64,000 bases of DNA from Blastomonas fulva (GTDB lineage: Bacteria; Pseudomonadota; Alphaproteobacteria; Sphingomonadales; Sphingomonadaceae): positions 1,331,001 through 1,395,000 of the forward strand of contig NZ_CP020083.1 in NCBI RefSeq assembly GCF_003431825.1, in the 5' to 3' direction. Positions 9,261-17,956 of this stretch are shown here, in pieces (position 1 is the stretch's first letter; each line of letters opens with the position of its first letter). Position numbers and translations under genes: made by a program. The notes below the pieces were generated by a model. It searched no databases. It had not been told where the DNA came from and saw only the letters and a program-made list of their open reading frames with translations.

Positions 9261-10151
9261 ATGATTATTGCGTGCCCCGCGTGCAACACCCGTTATGCGG
9301 TTCCGGACACTGCCATCGGTATTGATGGCCGATCGGTGCGATGCGCCAAATGCGGGCACAGCTGGTTCCAGCATGGCCCGGACGTCGCCCGCCCACCCGA
9401 AACAGCGGCGGCAGCGCCCGTCGCAGCGCCAGCGCCGACTGCAACCCCTGCCCCGGCACCGACACCAGCCCCAGCAGCAACTCCTGCGCCTGCACCTCAG
9501 GCTGCCCCTGAAGCAGCGCCAGCGCCCAGCGCGGCCGCGCCGCCCCCGGCTCCCGCGCCTGCCGCTGCGCCCCGGGCCGCACCGAGCGATCCCGAGCCCG
9601 ACCTTCCGCCGTTGCCGCGCCCCGTTCCGCCGATCAGCCGTCCGATCGTTGCCAGCTATGCCGATGATTCGCTGGCCGATCGCCCGAGCAGCTTCAACCA
9701 TGAGCCGCCCTTCCGCCCGCGCCGCAACCCGGCCAAGCTGTGGATGCTGGGCGCGATCGCCTTTGCGCTGATCGCCTCGGCGACCGCGGTGGCGATCTCG
9801 GTCTTCGGCCTGCCGAGCGCGCTCACCAGCTACAGCCTGCCCTTTGCCGAGGTGGAGCCCGATCTGCAGATCGATTTCCCGCCCGCCAAGCAGGAACGGC
9901 GCACGTTGCCCAACGGCACCGAGTTCTTTTCCGCATCGGGCACCATCCGCAATCTGAGCAAGACCGCTCAGGATGTTCCGCCGATGCTGGTGGTGCTGCG
10001 CGATGCGCAGGACCGGGTGGTGTTCAACTGGATCATCAACCCGCCGGTGGAGACGCTGCAACCGGGTCAATCGGCGGATTTCCGCCAGGCGATGGTCGAT
10101 GTGCCGCGTTCTGCCAGCTCGGCCGAGATCGCCTGGGCCAAGCGCCGCTGA
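9261..10151 (+). CDS. MJ0042-type zinc-ribbon protein with transmembrane helix and DUF3426-like domain
   Basis: Protein of unknown function, 296 residues. The N-terminus is a zinc ribbon, CPACNTRY followed by CAKCGHSW. A long Ala/Pro-rich linker follows (about residues 45-115). There is one membrane helix (about 155-185) and a C-terminal beta-rich DUF3426-like domain with NLSKTAQDVPPMLVVLRD. I placed the start at MIIACPACN because the zinc ribbon is N-terminal in this family. The layout suggests an inner-membrane protein with a periplasmic sensor or assembly domain. Confidence 0.85.
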   Translation: MIIACPACNTRYAVPDTAIGIDGRSVRCAKCGHSWFQHGPDVARPPETAAAAPVAAPAPTATPAPAPTPAPAATPAPAPQAAPEAAPAPSAAAPPPAPAPAAAPRAAPSDPEPDLPPLPRPVPPISRPIVASYADDSLADRPSSFNHEPPFRPRRNPAKLWMLGAIAFALIASATAVAISVFGLPSALTSYSLPFAEVEPDLQIDFPPAKQERRTLPNGTEFFSASGTIRNLSKTAQDVPPMLVVLRDAQDRVVFNWIINPPVETLQPGQSADFRQAMVDVPRSASSAEIAWAKRR

Positions 10152-10286
10152 CCGCTGCCCTCGGACGGGGCACGTCCACCGGATAATGCGTGTTGCTATG
10201 CGCCAAGCGCTTTGCTAATGGCGCGGCCTGCCACGCGGGCAGGCGGGTCTCAACCACCCTCAAAACCCGCGAAATTGCTGGACTGT

Positions 10287-10373
10287 GCGGTCATGGCGGA
10301 ATTGGTAGACGCGCAACGTTGAGGTCGTTGTGGGCGAAAGCCCGTGGAAGTTCGAGTCTTCTTGACCGCACCA
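10287..10373 (+). tRNA. tRNA-Leu (anticodon GAG)
   Basis: Acceptor stem GCGGTCA pairs with TGACCGC. The anticodon stem CAACG/CGTTG encloses the loop TTGAGGT, giving anticodon GAG. A long variable arm GGGCGAAAGCCC marks a class II tRNA, and the gene encodes its own CCA at 10371-10373. Decayed polysaccharide genes lie just downstream. Confidence 0.95.
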
Positions 10374-10441
10374 GTCCCGCTGCAGCCGGATGCCGGCCTG
10401 CAATCCCGACACCTGCTGATCCTCGCTGCCGCAGGTCGCCG

Positions 10442-10807
10442 CTAGAGCGGATCGCCCGTGTTCAATGGCCAGTGCAACCTGGGGTCGCGGTGCTTGAGCA
10501 GCTTGGGGGCGACCCCATGGACCAGACGGAAAGTATCCGCGCACAGCCTGTCGCGGGTCTTGACCGCGAGCACGTTGATAAAGCAGCGGGCTTCGAGATA
10601 GGTGGAATCGAGATCGACGAGCTCGACATGGTCGCTGTCGAACGGCTCGCACCTCCAGATATCGCGAAGCGCGAACACGTCATAGCCTTGGTCGATCATC
10701 AGGCGGCACAGCGGCGTGTCCCTCAAACCCTGCGACCGAACGACATAGGCGCTGTGGATCTCGCAGATCAACGTGGGGGCGGTTGCGGGGGGCTGGGCGA
10801 GAAACTG
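10442..10807 (-). pseudogene. 3' remnant of a FkbM-type methyltransferase gene
   Basis: The minus frame ending at 10442 reads APTLICEIHSAYV, DQGYDVFALRDIW and FRLVHGVAPKLLKHRDP. This resembles the C-terminal part of FkbM-family SAM methyltransferases as I know them, enzymes common in O-antigen and capsule clusters. The frame continues past about 10810, but that part reads as the shadow of the plus-strand gene and no longer resembles a methyltransferase. The 5' two thirds of the gene are missing, so I read this as a truncated relic. Confidence 0.6.
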
Positions 10808-10832
10808 ATCGCTGGTCGCCCAAGGACGCTGC

Positions 10833-11300
10833 GTGGCACGCGCCCACGTTAACCGCAAAGAGCCGGTGCTGCGCAGGATGATCGGCCACATCAACGACCT
10901 CGTATTGACTGATGCCGAAGGCTCGATTTGCGAGCCCATGGTCGCAGCCGGCAGCCGGCCGACACTGACCGCGCAGATCCGGGCGCTGTGCGATGTCCAA
11001 AAGCCGCATTTCGGATTGATGATCACAGCCCAAGGAGACGCAATCGTCGCTGCGGCGTCCAACACCATGCTGGGAGAGCCCGATGTCCCGCTGCGGGCGG
11101 GCGAGGAGCTGACCGTCGGGTTCACCATCGATCTGCCGCTGGCGCGCGGCGACTATTTGATCGATTTCGGGCTGGCCGAGGCCGCGGGCGAAAGTCTGGA
11201 CGTGCTCGAATGGCGCAGGGGCGTGAGCCACCTGGTGGTGACCAACAGCGGGAACGCTACCGGGATCGTCGATATCAGGGCGGTCTATCGGCGGAGCTGA
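10833..11300 (+). pseudogene. Remnant of a Wzt-type O-antigen ABC transporter ATPase (C-terminal sugar-binding domain only)
   Basis: From about residue 15 the 155-residue frame resembles the C-terminal polysaccharide-recognition domain of Wzt: RPTLTAQIRALCDV, FGLMITAQGD, then LRAGEELTVGFTIDLPLARGDYLIDFGLAE. The whole N-terminal ATPase is absent. The gene abuts, tail to tail in inverted sense, the FkbM remnant, so both seem to come from one deleted surface-polysaccharide cluster next to tRNA-Leu. It could still be expressed as a free domain, but no convincing ribosome binding site precedes the ATG. Confidence 0.62.
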
Positions 11301-11313
11301 GCCTTCCGCTCGC

Positions 11314-11616
11314 TCAAGCTACAGGATCGAGCGTCTCGGCGACCTCCTTGGTCTTGCGCTCGGGTAGCGCGATCATCGCGAGGATGAAAAGCGCAAAGCA
11401 CAGGCAGATCGCGTTGGGAATGATCAGCGCCCATTCGCCCTTGAGCAGCCCGAAGCTGGTCCACGCGGCAAAGGCAAGGCACGTCAGCGCGAACATGCCG
11501 AGCGACAGCCCCTCGGTCGAGCGGCTGTGGATGATCTTCCACGCCTGAGGGGTAAAGCTTGCGACCGAAGCCACCGCTCCGATGGTGCCTGCAACGGTGA
11601 TCCAGTCGAATGTCAT
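11314..11616 (-). CDS. SemiSWEET-type sugar transporter (PQ-loop)
   Basis: A 100-residue protein with three predicted transmembrane helices, the SemiSWEET unit that dimerises to make a sugar pore. The PQ-loop signature SFTPQAWKIIHSRSTEGLSL is at about residues 20-39. The ATG at 11616 (MTFDWITVAG) gives the normal length; a longer open frame upstream adds a charged tail that does not fit the family. It is convergent with the Wzt remnant and divergent from the topoisomerase. Confidence 0.88.
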   Translation of the reverse strand: MTFDWITVAGTIGAVASVASFTPQAWKIIHSRSTEGLSLGMFALTCLAFAAWTSFGLLKGEWALIIPNAICLCFALFILAMIALPERKTKEVAETLDPVA

Positions 11617-11816
11617 ACCCGCCCCTACGCGCCCGGCGCGTTCGGGTTTCGCAAATTCCTGCCGGACCAAGGATTGTCGGATTGCGCGCGTGGCATCGCG
11701 CGTGCGGGAGCCATGCCCGGGGGTGCGCGTATTCGGCTCTGGATGATGCCCGTGCGGCGTCCTCCTCCGGCGGCCAACAGGCCGGTGGTCAGCAGCGACA
11801 ACAAGGCGGTGGACGA

Positions 11817-12881
11817 GTGGATCGAGTGGACAAGGCCGCGCGCGGAGATGCGGCGGCGGTGCTGGATGGCGGCCTGATCTATACCCAGGACGACGCGCCG
11901 GGGATCACCCGGGTGCGGCGCGGGCGGGGCTTCAGCTATCACGCGCCGGACGGCCGCCTGATCCGGGACGCCAAGACGCTGACCCGCATCCGGATGCTGG
12001 CGATTCCGCCCGCTTATCAGCAGGTGTGGATATGCCCGAAGCCTAACGGCCATATCCAGGCGACCGGGCGCGACGACCGCGGCCGCAAGCAATATCGCTA
12101 TCATGCCGCGTTTCGGGCGTCGCAGGACGAGGCCAAGTTCGCGCGCCTTGCCAAGTTCGGCGCGGCGCTGCCCGAGATGCGCGAGCGCATCAGCGCCGAT
12201 CTGCGTGCCCGCAGCACCTCGCGGCGCTGTGTCATCGCCACCATCGTGCATCTGCTCGATTGCACCGCGATCCGCATCGGCAATGCACCCTATGCGCAGC
12301 AGAACCGCTCTTATGGGCTGACCACGCTGCGCCAGCGGCATGTGACGCTCGAATCCTCGACCATCCGCTTCCGGTTTGCCGGCAAGGGCGGCAAGAAATG
12401 GGATGTCTCGCTGCGCGACCGGCGGGTGGCGCGGGTGCTGCGCGGGTTGCAGGAGCTGCCCGGCCAGCAGCTGTTCGGCTATCTCGATGGCGAGGATGTC
12501 CGCGCGGTGACATCGGACGATATCAACGCCTATCTGCGCGAGATCGGCGGGGAGGATTTTTCGGCCAAGGATTTCCGAACCTGGTGCGGCACCGTGACCG
12601 CCACTACCATGCTCGCAGAACTCCACCAGCAGGAGGAGCCGCCTGCGGCCGCCGCCGCGATCAAGCAGGCGGTGCTCGCAGCGTCGCAGGCGCTGCAGAA
12701 CACGCCCACCATCTGCCGCAAGTCCTATATCCATCCTGCCGTGCTCGAGGCGTACGATACCGACCTGGCACGCTTTGCCGGCATGGCCATAGACGATGCC
12801 GAAAACGAGGTGTTGGCGCTGCTGCTGGCGGCAGAAACCCGCGGAAAACGGGGAACCAACCGGCAGTCGAAGCGTGGTTAG
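11817..12881 (+). CDS. DNA topoisomerase IB (poxvirus-type)
   Basis: Relaxes supercoiled DNA through a 3'-phosphotyrosine intermediate. The N-terminal domain reads GITRVRRGRGFSYHAPDG, the core has CTAIRIGN and KDFRTWCGT with the catalytic arginine and histidine region, and the catalytic tyrosine is in CRKSYIHP near the C-terminus. The frame is open from 11610, but homology begins only at about LIYTQDDAPG. I chose the GTG at 11817 (354 residues), with a GTG at 11826 as alternative. The start is uncertain because no ATG is close. Confidence 0.88.
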   Translation: MDRVDKAARGDAAAVLDGGLIYTQDDAPGITRVRRGRGFSYHAPDGRLIRDAKTLTRIRMLAIPPAYQQVWICPKPNGHIQATGRDDRGRKQYRYHAAFRASQDEAKFARLAKFGAALPEMRERISADLRARSTSRRCVIATIVHLLDCTAIRIGNAPYAQQNRSYGLTTLRQRHVTLESSTIRFRFAGKGGKKWDVSLRDRRVARVLRGLQELPGQQLFGYLDGEDVRAVTSDDINAYLREIGGEDFSAKDFRTWCGTVTATTMLAELHQQEEPPAAAAAIKQAVLAASQALQNTPTICRKSYIHPAVLEAYDTDLARFAGMAIDDAENEVLALLLAAETRGKRGTNRQSKRG

Positions 12882-12928
12882 GCGACACCCCCTATCAGCG
12901 GACCATAGCCATCGGGAGCCCCGGACGC

Positions 12929-13684
12929 GTGCACAACAGCCCTGCGCAGACCATCACCATCGATCCTGTATTCCGCGCCGAACAGCGCAGCGCGCTGCTG
13001 GTCGACTTCGACGGAACGCTGGTCGATATCCGCAGCACGCCCGATGCGGTCGAGGTCAGCCGCGCGGTGATCGATGCCATCGCCAGGGCCTCGCGGCGCC
13101 TCGGCGGGCGGGTCGCGATCGTCAGCGGCCGCTCGATCGCGCAGCTCGAGGCGCTGTGGCCCGGCGCGATGCCCGAGATGGTGATGGCGGGTAGCCACGG
13201 ACAGGAGCTCAAGGTCGAAGGCGCAGTACAGGGCCCGGTGCACACCGATCTGTTCGCGCAGATGGCCGAGGCCGCCAGCCGCCATTTCGGAAACGGCGCC
13301 GGGGTCGTGATCGAGGAAAAAACCTTCGGACTTGGCGTGCATTACCGCCAGAATCCGGCGCAGCGCGATGCGGTGCAGGCCTGGGTCACGGATCGGGCGC
13401 GCGAGCAAGGGCTGTTCATCCAGCAGGGCGACATGGTGTTCGAACTGCGACCGCGCGGCGCCGACAAGGGCGATGCGGTGCGCGCGATCATGGCGCTGGA
13501 CCGGTTCAGCGGAAGCCGCCCCGTCTATATCGGCGATGATCTGACCGACATTCCCGCGTTCCAGGCGGTGCAGGCGCTTGGCGGCCATGCGATCAGCGTG
13601 GGCGAGCGCACTGCCGCGCATTCCGACGAGCAGGTCGGCGATGTTGGTGCGGTGCTGCGGCGCATCGGGGAGATGGCGGCATGA
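12929..13684 (+). CDS. otsB: Trehalose-6-phosphate phosphatase OtsB
   Basis: HAD-family phosphatase that removes phosphate from trehalose 6-phosphate. Motif I DFDGT is at residues 26-30, followed by SGRS, the trehalose-phosphatase stretch GSHGQELK, and motif III GDDLTD near the C-terminus. The start is a GTG at 12929 with a good GGGAG ribosome binding site 10 bases upstream, giving 251 residues; the open frame reaching back into the topoisomerase gene is not coding. It overlaps the GH15 gene by 4 bases. Confidence 0.93.
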   Translation: MHNSPAQTITIDPVFRAEQRSALLVDFDGTLVDIRSTPDAVEVSRAVIDAIARASRRLGGRVAIVSGRSIAQLEALWPGAMPEMVMAGSHGQELKVEGAVQGPVHTDLFAQMAEAASRHFGNGAGVVIEEKTFGLGVHYRQNPAQRDAVQAWVTDRAREQGLFIQQGDMVFELRPRGADKGDAVRAIMALDRFSGSRPVYIGDDLTDIPAFQAVQALGGHAISVGERTAAHSDEQVGDVGAVLRRIGEMAA

Positions 13685-15492
13685 GCACTGCCCCCGACAC
13701 TGCAGACGTCAAGAGCGACGCGATGAACCTGTGGCCGATCGGCAATTGCGAGATCGCAGCCCTGATCGATTCCAAGGCGTCGATCCGCTGGGGGTGCCTG
13801 CCGCGCTTCGATGGCGATCCGGTGTTCTGCTCGCTGCTCGAGCCCGAAAAGGACCACGGCTTTTGGGACGTGCTGCTCGAAGGCTGCACCCGGATCGAAC
13901 AGCATTATGTGCGCAACACGCCGGTGTTGGTCACGCGGATGAGCGCGGATTGCGGCAATGTCATCGAGATCGTCGATTTCATGCCGCGCTACCAGCGCCA
14001 TGGCCGGATGTTCCGCCCGGTGGCGATCGCGCGGATCATCCGCGTGATCAGCGGATCGCCGCGGATCGCGGTGCGGCTGCGTCCGGCGCACAGCTGGGGC
14101 GCCCAGACACCCGCGCAGACATCGGGGTCCAATCACATACGTTATATCCTCGATGACCATACCCAGCGACTGACCTGCAACGCCCCTTTGGGCTGGATCA
14201 GGAACGAGACGATGTTCCGGGTGGAAAGCGACCTGTATTTCTATTTCGGCCCTGATGAAGGGTTCGATGCCGATCTGCCCGCGACGCTTGAGGCGATGCT
14301 GGAGCAGACGGTGTCGACATGGCAGCACTGGGTGCGCGGGCTGCATCTGCCGCTGGAATGGCAGGATGCCGTGATACGCGCCGCGATCACGCTCAAATTG
14401 TGCCAGTATGAACAGACCGGCGCGATCGTCGCGGCGCTGACCACGTCGCTTCCCGAGCACGCCGATTCGGGGCGCAACTGGGACTATCGCTTCTGCTGGA
14501 TTCGCGATGCGTACTTCACCGTCCAAGCCCTGAACCGGCTGGGCGCGCTAGATGTGCTCGAATCCTATCTGCATTATCTGCGCAACATCGTCGATGCGGC
14601 GCGCGGCGGGCATATCCAGCCGCTCTACGGCATCGGTGGAGAGGCGCAGATCGAGGAACACATCATGCCCGCGCTGAAAGGCTATAAGGGGATGGGGCCG
14701 GTGCGCAGCGGCAACCAGGCCTATGAGCAGATCCAGCACGATGCCTATGGCCAGATCATCCTGTCGAGCGTGCAGGCGTTCTTCGACCAAAGACTGCTGC
14801 GCCGCGCGACGGTGCAGGATTTCGAGGCGCTCGAGGCGGTGGGCCACCGCGCCTTCGATGTCTTCGACACCCCCGATGCAGGCCTGTGGGAGCTGCGCAC
14901 CCGCAGCCACATCCATACCTATTCGGTGGCGATGTGCTGGGCGGCGTGCGACCGGCTGGCCAATGCCGCCAACGCCATCGGCCGCAGCGAGGCATCCAAA
15001 TTCTGGCAGGACCGCGCCGACCATATCCGCCAGCATATCGACGATCACGCCTGGAGCGAGGAGGGTGACCATTATTCGGCGGTGTTCGGCGAACGCACGC
15101 TCGACGCCAGCCTGCTGCAGTTGCTCGACCTCAAGTTCGTCCAGGCCGACGACCCGCGCTTCATCACCACGCTGGCGGCGATCGAGGCAGGGCTGCGGCG
15201 CGGCAGCCATATGCTGCGCTATGCCGAGGAAGACGATTTCGGCATGCCCGAAACCGCGTTCAACGTGTGCACCTTCTGGCTGATCGAGGCGCTGCACGCC
15301 ACCGGACGCGACGCCGATGCGCGCGTGCTGTTCGAGGAGATGCTCAGCCGCCGCACGCCTGCAGGGCTGTTGTCCGAAGACATCGACCCGCGCACCGGCG
15401 CCCTGTGGGGCAATTACCCGCAAACCTATTCGCTGGTTGGGCTGATCCAGTGCGCAGGCATGCTCTCACGGCCCTGGAGCGATGCACGATGA
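13681..15492 (+). CDS. Glycoside hydrolase family 15 protein (glucoamylase or trehalase type)
   Basis: Likely hydrolyses an alpha-glucoside, possibly trehalose, since bacterial GH15 enzymes include trehalases. The 603-residue protein shows the GH15 motifs NWDYRFCWIRDA, GLWELRTRSHIHTYS with a candidate catalytic glutamate, and MPETAFNVCTFWLIEAL with the second glutamate. There is no signal peptide, so it is cytoplasmic. Four-base overlaps on both sides place it between otsB and otsA in one translation-coupled operon, so synthesis and possible breakdown of trehalose are co-expressed. Confidence 0.92.
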   Translation: MSTAPDTADVKSDAMNLWPIGNCEIAALIDSKASIRWGCLPRFDGDPVFCSLLEPEKDHGFWDVLLEGCTRIEQHYVRNTPVLVTRMSADCGNVIEIVDFMPRYQRHGRMFRPVAIARIIRVISGSPRIAVRLRPAHSWGAQTPAQTSGSNHIRYILDDHTQRLTCNAPLGWIRNETMFRVESDLYFYFGPDEGFDADLPATLEAMLEQTVSTWQHWVRGLHLPLEWQDAVIRAAITLKLCQYEQTGAIVAALTTSLPEHADSGRNWDYRFCWIRDAYFTVQALNRLGALDVLESYLHYLRNIVDAARGGHIQPLYGIGGEAQIEEHIMPALKGYKGMGPVRSGNQAYEQIQHDAYGQIILSSVQAFFDQRLLRRATVQDFEALEAVGHRAFDVFDTPDAGLWELRTRSHIHTYSVAMCWAACDRLANAANAIGRSEASKFWQDRADHIRQHIDDHAWSEEGDHYSAVFGERTLDASLLQLLDLKFVQADDPRFITTLAAIEAGLRRGSHMLRYAEEDDFGMPETAFNVCTFWLIEALHATGRDADARVLFEEMLSRRTPAGLLSEDIDPRTGALWGNYPQTYSLVGLIQCAGMLSRPWSDAR

Positions 15493-16907
15493 GCCGACTG
15501 ATTGCCATTTCCAACCGGGTGCAGGCAGCCCAGGCCGGAGAGAATTCGAACCGGGGTGGTCTGGCAGTCGCGCTTTCGGCAGCATTGCGGGCGAGCAACG
15601 GCATCTGGTTCGGCTGGTCGGGCGAGCAGACCGACGAGTTTTCCGGCCAGATCAGCTTTCGCCGGCAGGATGGCGTCGCGACAGCGACGATCGATCTGGA
15701 AGCGCAGGATATCGAGGAATATTACAACGGCTTTGCCAACCGCACGCTGTGGCCGCTGTTCCACTATCGGCTCGACCTCACCGAGATCGCGCGCGACTTT
15801 GCCGGGGGCTATGCCCGGGTCAATGCGCGCTTTGCCGATACCGTCGCTCCGCTGATCGAGCCCGACGACATGATCTGGGTTCACGATTATCACCTGATCC
15901 CGCTGGGCAAGGGCCTGCGCGACCGCGGGTTCGAGAACCGGCTCGGTTTCTTCCTCCACACCCCCTGGCCGCCCGCCAGCCTGATGGTGTCGCTTCCCAA
16001 CCATCGCGAGCTGGTCGCCAGCCTGCTCAGCCACGATGTCATCGGCTTTCACACCGACGAGTGGCGCGCCTCGTTCATCGACTATATCGTCACCCATCTC
16101 GACGCGCGGATCGAAGGCGAATTCGCGCATCATGACGGCCGGGTAACGCGGTTATTGGTGTGCCCGATCGGTCTGGACACCACCGAATTCACCAGCGCGC
16201 TGGGCACCGCCGCTGCGCTGAGCGCCGAAGAGCGGCTGATCACCAGCGCGGTGGGGCGCCAGGTCATCGTCGGGGTCGACCGGCTCGATTATTCCAAGGG
16301 GCTGCAGGAGCGGTTCCTTGCCTATGAGCAATTGCTCAATGTCCGTCCCGATCTGCGCGAAAAGGTGTTCATGCTGCAGATCGCGCCGCCCTCGCGGGGC
16401 GACGTCGCGAGCTATCAGCAGATCCGCGCCGATCTCAACAGCCTGTCGGGCGGGATCAACGGCGAGTTCGCCTCGATCGACTGGGTGCCGGTGCGCTATG
16501 TCAACAAGGGCTATGCGCGCGAGGAGCTGTTCGGCATCTACCGTGCCTCGCGGGTCGGGCTGGTCACCCCCTTGCGCGACGGGATGAACCTGGTCGCCAA
16601 GGAATATGTCGCGGCGCAGGACCCCGAGGACCCGGGCGTGCTCGTGCTGTCGCGCTTCGCCGGCGCCTCGGTACAGCTCGATGCAGCGCTGATCATCAAC
16701 CCGCACAGCAGCGAGGACATGGCCGATGCCATTTCGCGCGCGCTCGTGATGCCGCTCGAGGAGCGCAAGGAGCGGCACGCAGCCATGCTCACATCGGTGG
16801 TGAAGGAGGACGTACGCTGGTGGAGCGCCAAGTTCATCGCCGCGCTGGCGGAGCCCGAGCCGCAGGAAGATCGCCCCAAGCTGGCGCTGGCCTCGAGCAA
16901 GCCTTGA
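15489..16907 (+). CDS. otsA: Alpha,alpha-trehalose-phosphate synthase (UDP-forming) OtsA
   Basis: Transfers glucose from UDP-glucose to glucose 6-phosphate, making trehalose 6-phosphate for OtsB. GT20 motifs are NRGGL at residues 21-25, WVHDYHLIPLG, GFHTDEWR, VGVDRLDYSKGL and RDGMNLVAKEY. From ATG 15489 the protein is 472 residues. Its start overlaps the GH15 stop by 4 bases; the upstream open frame is a shadow of the GH15 gene. Trehalose usually protects against osmotic and desiccation stress. Confidence 0.96.
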   Translation: MSRLIAISNRVQAAQAGENSNRGGLAVALSAALRASNGIWFGWSGEQTDEFSGQISFRRQDGVATATIDLEAQDIEEYYNGFANRTLWPLFHYRLDLTEIARDFAGGYARVNARFADTVAPLIEPDDMIWVHDYHLIPLGKGLRDRGFENRLGFFLHTPWPPASLMVSLPNHRELVASLLSHDVIGFHTDEWRASFIDYIVTHLDARIEGEFAHHDGRVTRLLVCPIGLDTTEFTSALGTAAALSAEERLITSAVGRQVIVGVDRLDYSKGLQERFLAYEQLLNVRPDLREKVFMLQIAPPSRGDVASYQQIRADLNSLSGGINGEFASIDWVPVRYVNKGYAREELFGIYRASRVGLVTPLRDGMNLVAKEYVAAQDPEDPGVLVLSRFAGASVQLDAALIINPHSSEDMADAISRALVMPLEERKERHAAMLTSVVKEDVRWWSAKFIAALAEPEPQEDRPKLALASSKP

Positions 16908-16922
16908 TGCAGAACCAGCGGG

Positions 16923-17945
16923 TCAGCGCGCCCGTTCGCTGAGCTGGCGTTCCCAGGCGAGGGCATGCGACACGATGGTGTCGAGATCATCGTGCTGCGG
17001 GGTCCAGCCGAAGCGTGCGCGGATTGCGCGGTTGTCGGCGGTGAGCGAGGCGGGGTCGCCCGCGCGGCGGCCCTGCAGCACGCGCTCGATCTGGCGGTTG
17101 GTCACCCGGTCGACCGCATCGAGAACCTCGAGCACAGAATAGCCATGGCCATAGCCGCAGTTGAGCATGTGCGAGCGCGCAGGCTCCTCGATCAGCGCCT
17201 CGAGCGCAAGCACATGTGCATGCGCCAGATCGCTGACATGGATATAGTCGCGCACCCCGGTACCGTCGGGGGTATCGAAATCGGTGCCGAACACGCCGAC
17301 ATTGTCGCGCTTGCCCAGCGCAGCTTCGACCGCGACCTTGATCAGGTGGGTCGCGCCTGCGGTCGACTGGCCGGTGCGCGCCTGCGGATCGGCGCCCGCG
17401 ACGTTGAAATAGCGCAATGCGCAGTAGTTGAAATCGTGCGCCGCCGCGCAATCGCGCAGCATCCACTCGGTCATCAGCTTGGATGTGCCATAGGGATTGA
17501 TCGGCACTTGCGGATCGGTCTCGGCGATCGGGCCGTCGCTGTCGGGCGTGCCATAGGTCGCCGCGGTGGACGAGAAGATGAAGTGCCGTACCCCGCCGGT
17601 GATCGCCGATTCGATCAGCGCGCGGCTCTTTACGGTGTTGTTGCTGTAATATTTGAGCGGATCGCTGACCGATTCGGGCACCACCACCGATCCTGCAAAA
17701 TGCAGGATCGCGCCCACCTTCTGCTCGGCGATGATCTTTGCCAGCAGCCCGCCATCGGCGATGTCGCCTTGGAAGAACGCGACACCTTCGGGCACCGCCC
17801 AGCGGAATCCGGTAACCAGATTGTCGATCACCGCGACCTTCCAGCCTGCGTCCAGAAGCGCGAGCACGGCATGGCTGCCTATATAGCCCGCGCCGCCGGT
17901 GACGAGGATGGTGTGCTGGCCCTTGAAGCTGTCGATCGCGCTCAT
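16923..17945 (-). CDS. galE: UDP-glucose 4-epimerase GalE
   Basis: Interconverts UDP-glucose and UDP-galactose. The short-chain dehydrogenase fold shows TGGAGYIGSH at the N-terminus, the SSTAATYG serine region and YGTSK with the catalytic Tyr and Lys. I set the start at ATG 17945 because a GAGGAG ribosome binding site lies at the right distance; an ATG at 17951 is too close to it. The protein is 340 residues. It follows the phosphomannomutase gene by 11 bases and probably shares its transcript. Confidence 0.95.
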   Translation of the reverse strand: MSAIDSFKGQHTILVTGGAGYIGSHAVLALLDAGWKVAVIDNLVTGFRWAVPEGVAFFQGDIADGGLLAKIIAEQKVGAILHFAGSVVVPESVSDPLKYYSNNTVKSRALIESAITGGVRHFIFSSTAATYGTPDSDGPIAETDPQVPINPYGTSKLMTEWMLRDCAAAHDFNYCALRYFNVAGADPQARTGQSTAGATHLIKVAVEAALGKRDNVGVFGTDFDTPDGTGVRDYIHVSDLAHAHVLALEALIEEPARSHMLNCGYGHGYSVLEVLDAVDRVTNRQIERVLQGRRAGDPASLTADNRAIRARFGWTPQHDDLDTIVSHALAWERQLSERAR

Positions 17946-17956
17946 CGGCATGCTCC

